DNA from: Lumbricus terrestris
Lineage: Eukaryota > Annelida > Clitellata > Crassiclitellata > Lumbricidae
Assembly: GCA_949752735.1 (NCBI GenBank)
Contig: OX457038.1
Location: 18,745,081 to 18,809,080 of the forward strand
Direction of reading: 5' to 3'
Length of the DNA: 64,000 nucleotides
A program made the position numbers and the translations under genes. Positions 31,254 to 41,743 of this stretch are shown one piece after another. The notes beneath the pieces were generated by a model. That model was not told the DNA's origin and did not search any database. It saw only the letters and a list, made by a program, of their open reading frames with translations. How positions within the stretch are numbered: the stretch's first letter is position 1; the number at the start of each line of letters is the position of its first letter.

Positions 31254-31855
31254 GTAATTTATATAGCGCCCCTTCAAGGAGTCTACTCAGAGGCGCTTCC
31301 GACCCAAACCCGGTCAAAAAGAAAAGTCTCGAGCAATCCATAGAAAGAGCCAGACATGTTCCGAGGGTGGGAACGCAGGTTAGAGGGAAGGCCATTCCAA
31401 ACGGAAGGTCCAGTGACCGAAAATGCCCTATTCTGCCTAGTGGCAGTGCGGGCATAAGGAACCATAAAGTCACCTCTAGCGCAGAGATCGGCGACCTACA
31501 GCAGTTGAGGTCAAGGTGAAGAACTCGCAGAGATAGGGAGGTGCTGTGCCCAAGACGCAGCGTCAAGCAAAAGAAGTGACCCTGAAATGAATGCGTGACT
31601 GAACCGGAAGCCAGTGTAAGACATCACGAATATAGTCAGAAATGTGGTCAAACTTAGGGACGCCACCCACCAAGCGTGCAGCCGCCCGCAGGACCGCCTC
31701 CAAACCACTTAAACGAACCTGAGGAAGGTCAAAGTAGAGAGAAGAACAGTAATCCAATCGATTAGCAATAAAGACATGGACCAAGGTGGAAGCGGAAGAG
31801 AAAGACAGAGAGCGAGACACGACTCGAAGCTGACGCAAATGGTAGTAGACTTGGC
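31253..31855 (-). pseudogene. LINE-C (L2/CR1-like) 3' fragment
   Basis: Minus-strand C-terminal RT. 31,840-31,563 reads STLVHVFIANRLDYCSSLYF, then AAARLVGGVPKFDHISDYI and DVLHWLPVQSRIHFRV. After a frameshift, 31,465-31,283 gives NRAFSVTGPSVWNGLPSNLR and FLFDRVWVGSASE, then the 3' UTR GGGGCGCTATATAAATTAC. These are standard L2/CR1 C-terminal blocks (SRLDYC, LHWLPV, WN.LP). 5' truncated, frameshifted, nested in the GC-rich hAT. Confidence 0.8.
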
Positions 31856-32110
31856 CTGCTTAGATCGAAAGACTTTAGGCCTACAAAGGCCCTACATAGC
31901 AATTGGATTTAAAGAAGATGCTAAGAGTTTCGCGTGGAAGTTGATCGGATTATTGGGAGATAAATCAAAAAGGTGGTGAATTCTGATCAAGTTTACTACT
32001 CGGTGTGCTTTGACAAAATAAAATTAAAAAACTGCATGCACCCTCACCTGTTGATAAGATTGCATGATAACTCCCACTTTGTGGCAGAAAAATATTTCTA
32101 CGCAAACACA

Positions 32111-32302
32111 GTACGTACGTTCGTACGTACGTATGTATGTATGTATGTATGTATGTATGTATGTATGTATGTATGTATGTATGTATGCATGTATGTATGT
32201 ATGTATGTATGTATGTATGCATGCATGCATGCATGCATGCATGTATGCATATAATCTATGTATGTAAGTATGCATGTATGTGTGTATGTATGTATGCATG
32301 TT
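32111..32302. repeat. (GTAT)n/(GCAT)n microsatellite
   Basis: Tetranucleotide array beginning GTACGTACG, then GTAT units and a GCAT block. Inserted in the hAT relative to its sister copy. All frames here are artefacts. Confidence 0.95.
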
Positions 32303-33051
32303 TGCAAGCATGCAGATATACAATTTCAGCCGGTCGCGTCAAGAAAAATGGGCCTCTAGAATTTTTGACGGGTCATAAGGCAGGTCAAGAGTAAATTAGG
32401 CAGGTAGCGCCGCCACTGCGCAAACAGTCCTTTAAGTGTTATTAGAGGGTCACGTAAGCTGGAGGCCTGAATTTGAAAACGTTATCATGTGTTTTTCTTA
32501 ATCAAGCCTTTGCAGAATTTTGTAATTGAACGTTAATCCAGGGAATAATTGTTTCTAATCAATATTGACTAAAGACAAGATAATTGCCAAAAATAATGGC
32601 TGAACATGCTTATCTTGATAACATAGGGTTCTTGTGTAACAACATTCAAAATAAGTATGATACGCTGAAGCAGTAATTCCACGACGCCGCGCTGCGCCGC
32701 CGCCGCCGACATTTTGAGGGCGCCGCCGCCGTCGATTTTTGTTTGTCGGCGCGCCGCCGCCGCCGACCAAAAATGACCGGCGCGCCGCCGCCGACACTCT
32801 CATGTCGGCGCAGGGCTCTGGTTCCATAGCAGTGGACCATAATACTGTGTTGCCTAGCAGTGGTGCATACCCTTCGTTGATGGCAGTTCATGGCTGAGCG
32901 CGTATAATGGTCATGGACATCTGAATTTTTACATACATTTTTTGATAACTAATTTAATATAAGTTATGGGTAACTATTAGCGATTTTCGTAGGTCTATTT
33001 TAAATAGGTTTATGTTAGGCCTATCCCCCACGGACTCGACTCTGCTATAAT

Positions 33052-34277
33052 CAGGCCCGCCGACAGAAATTCCGGGCCCCTGGGCTGAGCAGTTGCGGGC
33101 CCCAAACTACCTTTAGACTTATTGATCAAATTTACACAAAACAAATACAAATAACAATAATGGGGGTGGGTATGAATGTATAGGGCCTACGTTGATGCTT
33201 GCATTAATTATTTTAATCAGTTCTTAATACTAAGAATTTAATTTTAAAATAATATATGGTAGTCAACAAGCAACCTTTCTGGATTTAACTGCAACAATAT
33301 CTCTTATAATGAACTTAAAGTTCTCCATCTTTTCTGCGAACCTAAAAAATGCACTTCGGAAATGCTCTTTCTTCATCGCCTGGAAAATTGTCCGAATATG
33401 TCTTGGAGGACCGTTTCTTGTAAGCTTTATAGCAGTCTATATCGTCTCAATCGTTTGTGTATAGGTCTAAAGGCGGGCCCTGGCGGCAGAGTGCCAACAT
33501 CAAAACAATGCCTCTTTACAGTTTCCATAATTTCAGCATTTTCGTAATTCTTATTTATAATGTCTTCATTTGGAATTAAGATATTAACACCACAAACTTT
33601 ATTTTCATCCATTCAGTTATATATACGATCATCATGCAGGCACGTTTAATTGAACACTAGAATCATCCGATGTAGGAGTAGGCCTAAAGCTCCAGGCCTA
33701 ACTACACTAGCTGGCTCTGATTGCCTTCTTTTGAGATTCTGAATTGATAATAGTGTGCGACTGTACCGGGGTATAAGCTTACCAACTTTTGTCTTTTCAA
33801 ACTTATTAGCCTTTTCTTTTTGTCTTTGTGCTCCACAGCTTCAGATTTGTGTTTATAAAATATTCCATCGTTGCGAGAGAAATTTATCATTCAGATTTTT
33901 GTTCACTTGTGATTTAAATCTGACAGCGCATAATTTAGAAAAAGAACTTTCTGAGACGGAAGTGAGCGTGTTCTTTGGCAAAACACTGATAACTAAGGTA
34001 ATGGGCAGTTGCCTGAAACTTTAACAGTTGCAGCAGTGTAACAGTAGGCCTAATAGCCTATTAGGGTCTATTTAAAGCAACATAAATCACAAACAATAGG
34101 CTAAGTAATATAAGTGATTAATGATTATAGCCTTTTTATAGGTTGGGCCCGCCGCCCGTAATCAACATAATTTATGAAACATTATTATAATCACTGTAGC
34201 CCGGGCCCCCTCCGGGCCCCTAAAAGTCGCCGGGCCCCTGGGCATTTGCCCCCCTGCCCCCCCTCTCGGCGGGCCTG
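33052..34277. mobile_element. Non-autonomous hAT (CAGGCCCGCCGA family)
   Basis: Termini CAGGCCCGCCGACAG at 33,052 and CTCGGCGGGCCTG at 34,277, with the 8 bp duplication GCTATAAT at 33,044-33,051 and 34,278-34,285. GGGCCCC blocks are subterminal on both sides. 1226 bp; no transposase motif in the short frames inside. Confidence 0.93.
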
Positions 34278-34285
34278 GCTATAAT

Positions 34286-35990
34286 CTTCGTCAACGACAA
34301 CACGACTTTTCGCTGCCTGTAAAGGACGACCGCAATTTCATCCCACGCATTTTATACGGACGTGAAGAAAAATCATCCCTCTTATCTTCACACGCCTAAC
34401 TAACACTGAATGACCGTTACAAAAGATGACCTTTTCAATACTTTTCTATATTATTTTCTATATCTCTTCATGTACCCATGTGCGGTGTGTCACTTGGTTT
34501 TGTCATTAAACGAATATAGATATATATATATACACATATTAATATATAGGAGATGTCTTTAGGTTTTGTGGCAGACTATTCTATAATAGTGGGCCCCTAC
34601 ACTTTATAGACACTTTGCGGGAGTTTGTTGTAGCAAATTCAGTTCTTAAGGAAGGAAAACTTCTTGTTTTATATGAATGAAAGTCTTAGGTCTGCAAGAT
34701 ATTGCTTTGAATTACGGTAGCTAAAGTTTTTCATGCCAAATCGCCTGCAGACGTGTCTATGTATTTACTAGAAGAAATCAAACGTTTCAGTCACAGTTTT
34801 GCCTGGTAAATTAAATATTATTTTTTTTAAGTGGCGACCGTTCTTCACCCAGCAGCTGTGGAATATTGTCTCGGAGCCTACTCGCCATCTCGTACCTGAA
34901 AAGAAGAGCTTGTTGTTGGACTAGGAGTGAAAGATAGGGGATTGATGTCTGATAATATCTATGAACCTATGTTGAAAATACACGTCATATACTGGGTCAG
35001 AATTACCTGCTACAGAGCAGAGTGGAATGCACAAAAGACAAGTAGCCTATTATTCACACAACAGCTAGCGCCCCTGGCGAATGTAGCTGACAACGCTACA
35101 AGTGGTGCCAGACCCAAGTCCGTTACACTACAACAATATTTAGGTCTGCTGTTTCTGGCTTTAAATTGGGAGTGGTAATAGTGTAATTAACGTGAGTACT
35201 ATAATGTAAAGCAAAAGGAGTAAACTTACAGTTACACGTTGTGCACAAAATTAATGATGACCACAGTTAACTGGACGAATTACAACTTTAAATGTCGCAA
35301 AAGTTCAACATTACAAACTAACATAGGCCTATAATTATTTTCACGGTAACACCAGTTGCAATCTGTAAAAAACAGCAAGTGTATAGGCTACTGTAGGCTA
35401 TACCGTGCACAATAAAATGAAAGCATTTTACAATGCGTCGCATAGCCCTTGTGTTGAGGCCAGGCCAGATAAAAAAGTGTTTACTTAAGCCAAAACAGGC
35501 CTCAGTCCAACTTACTTGCATTTCTGGCTGATTTGGGGGTGAATCTCCCTGATAGTGGAAACTGCAGTAAGGGCAAACACACATGTGCGAAGTTTTCTAT
35601 AGACCATTGAAATGAATAGTTTCGAATAATCGGTTATAATTTTTGCTCATCATTAGGCCTATATTAGACTTAGCAAATAACGATAACCATAAAATACCGT
35701 ACTTCTTCTTTAGCGCATGTGGAACCCCAAAGTGGGGGCTACGGTTCGGCCGAAGATATTGCAATTGCCATGCCTTAATGCGCCGCTGACTGTGTGCACT
35801 TGCTATAATTATATTAGTCGTAGTAGGCTATTTTCACTCTTGTTGCCAGTAGTCAATGACCTAACCGTTCCTTTGTACGACTTTCGAGCCATTTTTGTTA
35901 CCTCAAGCACTAGTATCCCAAAATTGGTTCAACAATAAGACTGTAGGCCTACATTGTCGAATAGAAGATCATATAGGCTACTGGGCCGCT
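34286..35990. other. Gene-free stretch
   Basis: No element end or recognised gene. A (TA)n run sits at 34,518-34,531. 34,927-35,178 is an 83-codon frame with no recognisable domain, and I treat it as chance. Confidence 0.35.
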
Positions 35991-35997
35991 TTGGTCC

Positions 35998-36500
35998 TGG
36001 GCACGACGTTAAACTGCATCCATCCTCTGCCACAGGGAACCAGCAACTTCCCTAGGCCCTGTGCCGGTCCTAAGCCCGGATAAAATGAGGAAGGTTTGCC
36101 AGATGGGTGGAGATACACTGGCAGTAAAAGACCAAGACCATTGAAATCCGCAAAAACCACGGCACAAGTGACATAGCGATCCAGATGCTTCAAGGTGTCA
36201 TGATGTGGAGCTGACATGCACAGGCCGGTCAGTGCAGACCAGTGGAGAGAGTCGGGGGAAGAGAGCGTGGGACACGTACGGGCATTGACCCTGGTTGTCC
36301 TTCGTGCCTCTCTCCCAATATTCTCTTCATCAGACAAGGTGGTCTAGCTGGTTCAAGATGTTAATGGTATGGACCTGCAGACCGGACAGGTTGAAGATGG
36401 GCAACATGACGCGAGACAGACTCAAACAGAGAGTGGCGCCGGACACCTACGGGCGTTTAGCCCAAGGATTTCGATGATGATGATGATGATGATGACTGGG
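35998..36500 (+). pseudogene. RTE-like LINE 3' end
   Basis: Starts near CCTGGGCACGACGTTAAAC and passes CCTGTGCCGGTCCTAAGCCC, a phrase very common in RTE-type LINE 3' regions. At 36,400-36,477 it reads GNMTRDRLKQRVAPDTYGRL, then ends in (ATG)7 at 36,474-36,500. Non-functional. Confidence 0.5.
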
Positions 36501-36589
36501 CCGCTTGCCGTCATACCTCGAGATTATTGTAGATATAGAATTCAAATAAATGGTTGAGAGCAAAACATCCTCAACTAGGCCTATCTGTG

Positions 36590-36735
36590 TGACTGTAAGT
36601 TGTAGCATGTTAGTGTCATTGTTCAAAATAACGCAGATGGAGGTTAATTTGAAAAGTAAAGTGCCTTTTTAAAACTTCTATTCCTCTTGGGGATAAACGA
36701 TTAATACGGGGGATACTCTATTTCTTGACACCGGC
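36590..36735. repeat. Partial copy of the GGTGTCACGAAATAGAG MITE
   Basis: Shares TTAGTGTCATTGTTCAAAA, GATTAATACGGGGGATACTC and the end TATTTCTTGACACCGG with 59,171-59,634 and 13,850-14,177. One terminus only. Confidence 0.5.
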
Positions 36736-36769
36736 TAAACATTAGATTCCAGTCTTAAAAGAACGTTTA

Positions 36770-36966
36770 TCTTTGTGGAGGGAGGAAGGGTAGGGGAGGG
36801 TAGGGTAGGGTAGGGCAGGGCAGGGGAGGGGGAGGGGAAGTGAGGGGATGGGAGGGGGAACGGGAGGGGAAGGGGAGAAGAAGGGGAGGGGAAAGGGGAG
36901 GGGACTTAGGAAGGGAGGGTTGGACAGTCTTTTCAGCCACAGCAACGCGTGGCCGGGTACAGCTAG
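36770..36966 (+). mobile_element. Helitron 3' fragment
   Basis: G-rich body, then CAGCCACAGCAACGCGTGGC with the GCCAC/GTGGC hairpin and CGGGTACAGCTAG ending at 36,966 before T. The 5' TC end is missing. Same family as 23,989-24,641. Confidence 0.75.
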
Positions 36967-37102
36967 TACCAAATAAATTACAAACAGAACAACAACAACA
37001 AAATTTGCCCAAAAAGTCGTTTTTTCCGGCGGCAGCGTGTACTCACTTCAAAAGTTCTGAGTACAGGCCCTGGTCATAGTCTTAGCTAGGTCGCAACATA
37101 CA

Positions 37103-37620
37103 GTGTTCAGAATTAAACATATTGTGGAAGTTTTGGCGGAAAGTATTAACGTTTTTGTTGCTTTGTCTGCCTGTTCGGGTCACCTACTGTCTCTCCGAGC
37201 CGTTTGCTGCCCCTTCGAGCTGCCTGCTCGAACCTGCCTCTCCGAGCCGCCTGTCTGCCTGTTCGGGTCACCTCCGGCCTCTCCGAGCAGCTCGCTGCCC
37301 TTTCGAGCTGCCTGCTCGAACCAGCCTCTCCGAGACGCTCGCTGCCGATCGTACCTGTTTCGTCAGGGCCGCTGCCTGCTCATCCGAGCTGGGCTGGAGG
37401 CCTATAAAAGAAAAAGTCAAGAAGGTGAAAAGAGAGAGAAGAAGTCAAGTCGCGTCGAGTCAAGTCAGAGGTCGTCACAAAAGTCGTCGCAAGAAAGGAG
37501 TTGTCTGCGAAGTTAAGGCGTTAGTCAAAGGAACGTTCGTTGTGATTCGTCTTGTGAAGAACATTGCGTACAGGACATTGCGGACAGATCGATTAAAGTT
37601 ACTTCAGTGACTAAGAACGT
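37103..37620 (+). promoter_or_regulatory. GC-rich tandem repeat with TATA box (possible promoter or LTR)
   Basis: An 87 bp unit (TGTCTGCCTGTTCGGGTCAC...) is present almost twice at 37,165-37,338. TATAAAA at 37,403-37,409 follows, in a setting resembling a pol II core promoter or retroelement LTR. A 162-codon frame (37,122-37,610), whose start could look like a signal peptide (WRKVLTFLLLCLPV), overlaps it; its low-complexity Leu/Ser/Pro body is the translated repeat, so I do not call it a gene. No paired LTR, primer-binding site or clear TG...CA ends were found. Confidence 0.25.
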
Positions 37621-38433
37621 TAATTACTTAGTCAGCGTTCTGATGCTTTATTGTCGAATCATGAGAACAGTACGTGACTTTTAGTTATAAAATTAGTTGC
37701 TATCTTCGATCAATGTCAGTGACGGACGATTCGAAACGGTCGATTTGATTACTTGTCGTCGAAGCCAACATTCAGTTTATCGTTTAAGAAAAATCGTTAT
37801 TCTTCTGCTAGACTAGAGAAGCCGAAAACCCAAGAACAAAGGAATTGAATTCGGTATCGGGTAGGGTCATACTGGTAAGCTAGTCCGACCCGACGACCAC
37901 CACAATATTTCAGTAAGCGCTACAGCAACAAAACAGTCGAAGTTGGTCTCAGATCAAAAATGCATGAAAAAACCCAGATTGTAGCGAACATCAATCTGCA
38001 GTCAACCCGTAAAGAATAAATTGGACAGTTCAATTAGATGATATAGGAAATAAGCTTACATAATTTTTAGATTGGCTCCAAGCCAAGGTTTGACATGTCA
38101 CATAAACATAAATGACTAAATGACAATATGGTCTTGATAAAATTAAGTCACGTCAGTTGGAGGTACAGGTAGGCCGGCGAGACGATGAAGTAGCGCCTGT
38201 AATGATAAACAAACGTACATCATTTCTACATCCTATCAAAGTCAAAATGTGTTCAAATAGCACAAATTCCTAAGTCCAAAATCCGGTAGGCCTACTATAA
38301 TTTTAATTCACTCGAATTAATTTCGGAATTATTTCAGTGCCTCGCATACCCGCTTTTATCAATCCGACTTCTATTTAGATAACAAATATTTTTCGTCTAC
38401 CATTTAGTCAAAAATTCGTTTCATCAGTCCATC
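37621..38433. other. Gene-free stretch
   Basis: No coding frame or terminus recognised. From about 38,340 a degenerate repeat of about 40 bp begins (TCCGACTTCTATTTAGATA-like units), continuing after the hAT to 38,970. Confidence 0.4.
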
Positions 38434-38833
38434 CATAGGCGGAGACCTGGGCGGAGACTTGGGCGGGACGGAAAGATTTTCATGGACGAATGGGTGAGTG
38501 TCGCAGAAAAATTTCCTTCTTTTGCCCGCCAAAATTTCTGACGACCGGCGAAATCTCGAAAAAAAGTTCAATTTTGGCGCCAAAAATGTTGACCTTTTTT
38601 CATCCGGCGACGAAATCTCTAACAAATTTTCTATTTTCGCCGCCAAAAAAAGATGACTAGTCATCCGGCGACGAAATCTAAAAAAAATTCTATTTTCGCC
38701 GCCAAAAAAAGTTGATGACTTTTTTTAAGTCTTGGCGCTCAACGACTGGGGGGGGGGGGCAAATGCATGGGCCGTCCCCCAACACCTCCGTTGGGGGGAC
38801 CGTCCCCCTGTCCCCTCTAGGTCTCCGCCCATG
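38434..38833. mobile_element. hAT-like MITE (CATAGGCGGAGACCT family)
   Basis: Termini CATAGGCGGAGACCT and AGGTCTCCGCCCATG with the 8 bp duplication AGTCCATC at 38,426-38,433 and 38,834-38,841. The inside has three units with TTTTCGCCGCCAAAAAAAG and GATGACTTTTTTT, and a G11 run at 38,748-38,758. The terminus begins CATAGG rather than CAG, but size of duplication and structure fit hAT. Confidence 0.88.
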
Positions 38834-38841
38834 AGTCCATC

Positions 38842-40429
38842 TTCTATTTAAGTAGTAACAATTGCTTGTATCCACCCAGCTTCCATTTAAATAGCAATTA
38901 TATTTCATCAATCCAGCTTCAATTTAGGCAAGAACCTTTTCAACGATGCAGCTTTCATTTCAGAAAAATGAATAAATGATTTTGTGTCAATCCAACTTGA
39001 ACTCTCTATTGTACACGATACGCATACATTACCACTGAAATAAATTCGAAATTAGTTCGGGTGAATTAAAATTATGGTACCATTACAAAATCCAATAGAA
39101 ATTTTAAGAAAAATTATGTTGTATTAATGACCAGCAATCTATGCTGCACTTTGGTTTATATTATATGGTATTGCATTTAAATATACACGACACGTAGTTA
39201 TCCTCAACTGTTTATAAAGAGGATTAGGCCTAACAATAATAGGCCTATATTATGAGTACCGGGTATATTGTGTGGAATTGTTAATTAAAAGCGCAGTCAA
39301 CACTAGGCCTATACCTTTTGTGGAGAGCAGCTCAAGGACTTGCAAGCGATGATTGTGCCCAAAATCAGTTGTAAGCCTCAAAATAACTATGAATTCAATA
39401 ACGAGCGACCTATAAAATAAAAGAATCTACTATAATTATATGCATTTTAAACTGGCATTTCCATTTGAGTAGGTTGGTTACATATTTAAACAAATTAATT
39501 TATTATTGAACCGGATATTCTCTTCCTTGATATGGCGATGACAGCTAGGTCTTACTCCGACTTACCTACATGTACTTGATCTTTGTCGGCCTGTGTCAAG
39601 TACTCGGACTGGTCGGTCCCTACGCTCGGCTGATAGGGGAGTGCTCTTGGTCCCGTTTGCTCGTACCTTCATCATGCAGAGTCGTGCTTTTTCTATGGTT
39701 GGCCCGGTGGTATACCTCCCCTACCCTCCTCTCCCCTCCCCTCCCCTTCAAGGTGAATGCTAAAGAAGAGATTAATAGTATGAAAAGAATGGAGATGATT
39801 GAAGCATCCGAATCCCTATATTCTTCATCGCTGATCTTAGTTTTGAAAAATAAATCGTTTCCAACGGCAACGAGGACCAGCGACCGAGAAAGCACGATCA
39901 CCGGAATGTGTCCTCATCCTCCGCAAACGCAGATCAGTCATCTCAGACGATCGTAACCGGGGAAGAATGAGTATCGGTGCAGTAATCGCGCTGACTGCGC
40001 AGGTTCTCGGATTCAGCTCATTAAAGTGATTTTAAAACGAGCAAGTAGAGCTTGAACTCGATGAGGAATGGAACACGTGACGTGGAGCGGCGTGACGTGG
40101 TCGCATTTCCTTCAATTGCAGACGAACCTCGTCGCGCGGCGCGAAGCACTTGAGCACCAACTGGAGTAGGCCACTAAATCACTTAATTGTTCATTTGGCC
40201 CATAATAATCCAAATATTCCATGATCTACTTCATTTGAGCGCATGCATATCCAATGTATGCATCCATAGCTTTTTATATCATTATCAAAATAAGTATTTT
40301 ACGGTGCTTCTTTCTGACCATACCCAAGTAGGGATTCGCACCATTTAAACAAATATCCAAGTAGGGATTTTAGCCTTAGCCGGAACTAGAACCGGATCCA
40401 AGTAGGAATTTACTTGCTTTCGATAGTAT
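38842..40429. other. Gene-free stretch
   Basis: Degenerate 40 bp repeats to about 38,970, then AT-rich sequence with TAGGCCTA motifs. 39,570-39,956 is a 128-codon frame without motif; a CTCCCC run sits at 39,718-39,748. Three copies of CCAAGTAGGGAT/GAATT occur at 40,324-40,411. Confidence 0.35.
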
Positions 40430-40768
40430 GAAAGCACTTCGGCAAACTTCCGACCCATCATACGAACTCACCAAAACTCCACCTCTCGTTATCTCCCCAC
40501 AGGTCTTTCACTCAAAACTGAAAACATTGCTCTTTCACAAATCCTATCCTGATTCCTCCTCTTCTCATTAACATCCCTCGTCATTTCAATTCTAAACATC
40601 ACCCACCTTAGCCGTCCATCTATCTGCCTGCCTGACTCTCCGGACTTGACCCGCTGCCTATCGATTTTGTTTTTATTGAGCGCCTGTGAATAGGCTGGTT
40701 CCCGCGACTTGGCTTTTGTGGGCGCTGTAGAAGTTTCGAGATTACGATTACGATTACGATTACGATAC
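40430..40768 (+). pseudogene. LINE (L2-like) 3' end with GATTAC tail
   Basis: Plus strand reads SLKTENIALSQILS in one frame and FHSKLKTLLFHKSYPDSSSS in another, the familiar F.S.LKT.LF ending of L2/CR1 RTs. A 3' UTR with GCGCCTGTGAATAGGCTGGT and GGGCGCTGTAGAAG follows, then a (GATTAC)4 tail at 40,741-40,765. A related 3' end occurs near 60,005-60,075. Confidence 0.6.
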
Positions 40769-40844
40769 TAATCCGAGTAGGTATTCATGTCCTCTGATTG
40801 TTCATTAGGAATTATTTTTTACTCACTTTTGACTTAGTCTAACC

Positions 40845-41438
40845 GTGGGGTTCATCTTGATCTATTTTACTATGAATCATGACTTCTTCCACAGAGATCG
40901 TATATATAATATTATATATGATATCCTCAAATCGCTGGACAAAATATGGAGGAGCAGTACAATCAGGATGACAACAAAGATGAAGGTCCTCAATACCACA
41001 ATCTTCAGCACAGCGCTTTATGGCTGCGAGACATGGGTGTACACCGCCTCGATAAAAAGAAGGATCCTGGCATTTGAGAACAAATGCTACAGAAAGATCC
41101 TGAGAATAAAATGGACGCAAAAAATAACCAACGAAGAGATATTTCAGCGAGTGGACAGGGCAGAAACAATCTTACAAAAAGCTATGAGACGCAAATTAGG
41201 GCTTTTCGGCCATATCGCCAGAATGACGGACGACAGAAAACTCAAGACTCTTGTTTTCGGAATAATGGACGGAAATAATAGGAGAGGCAGACCACATCGG
41301 GAATGGAAGGAGGACATAGAGGACTGGTGTGATGACTCACTACAAAAGCTGTTCCACCTGGCCCAGGACAGAGGCGGTTGGAAGAAGAAGACGAAGTTGA
41401 CATTGGACACCTACGAGCATATGGCTCATGGTGAATGA
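40845..41438 (+). CDS. RTE-like LINE, open 3' part of the reverse transcriptase protein
   Basis: A 197-codon frame without stops. It reads MKVLNTTIFSTALYGCETWV, then RRILAFENKCYRKILRIKWT, TNEEIFQRVDRAETILQKAM, RRKLGLFGHIARM and GRPHREWKEDIEDWCDDSLQ. This is the region after the catalytic domain in endonuclease-reverse transcriptases of the RTE/BovB-like group (LYG.ETW, W..R.TNEE, G.GRP...W.DDI). The catalytic YADD part is missing, so the copy is 5' truncated although its remaining frame is uninterrupted. It ends in (GAT)n. The first 35 codons are probably not element sequence. Confidence 0.65.
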   Translation: MGFILIYFTMNHDFFHRDRIYNIIYDILKSLDKIWRSSTIRMTTKMKVLNTTIFSTALYGCETWVYTASIKRRILAFENKCYRKILRIKWTQKITNEEIFQRVDRAETILQKAMRRKLGLFGHIARMTDDRKLKTLVFGIMDGNNRRGRPHREWKEDIEDWCDDSLQKLFHLAQDRGGWKKKTKLTLDTYEHMAHGE

Positions 41439-41449
41439 TGATGATGATT

Positions 41450-41508
<59 letters not shown>
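41437..41508. repeat. (ATG)n microsatellite tail of the RTE copy
   Basis: About 23 trinucleotide units directly after the RTE stop codon region, the typical simple-repeat tail of RTE-type LINEs. Confidence 0.9.
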
Positions 41509-41573
41509 ATCCTTGTCCAGCATATAGATCTATTTCTGTTAAGCTTCTATCTGCGGCGAATCTAATGTCTGAG

Positions 41574-41735
41574 CAGCGGCGCCCGCATGCGTACGCACGT
41601 ACGCAAGTGCGTACAGCGCGATGACCAAAAAAAAGGTCATCAGTTTTTTCGGCGACTTTGACGAAAAAATTTTCCCTGTTCCCCTCCATCGAAAATTTCT
41701 GTGCGTACAAGAAAAAAATCCTGCGGTCGCCGCTG
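41574..41735. mobile_element. hAT MITE (CAGCGGCGCCC family)
   Basis: Termini CAGCGGCGCCCGCATGCG and GCGGTCGCCGCTG, with near-identical duplications TGTCTGAG (41,566-41,573) and TTTCTGAG (41,736-41,743). A short form of the element at 28,550-28,904, with CCAAAAAAAAGGTCATCAGT inside. Confidence 0.82.
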
Positions 41736-41743
41736 TTTCTGAG

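Noticed and set aside
35978..36337. 119-codon minus-strand frame starting MSDEENIGREARRTTRV
   Set aside because: It lies opposite an RTE-like 3' region whose plus-strand phrase and ATG tail are better supported; no domain recognised.
37122..37610. 162-codon frame with signal-peptide-like start
   Set aside because: The body is a translated 87 bp GC-rich duplication of low complexity; no domain and no homologous repeat-independent part.
41242..41710. Poly-Ile and poly-His frames on the minus strand
   Set aside because: Translations of the ATG repeat tail of the RTE element.
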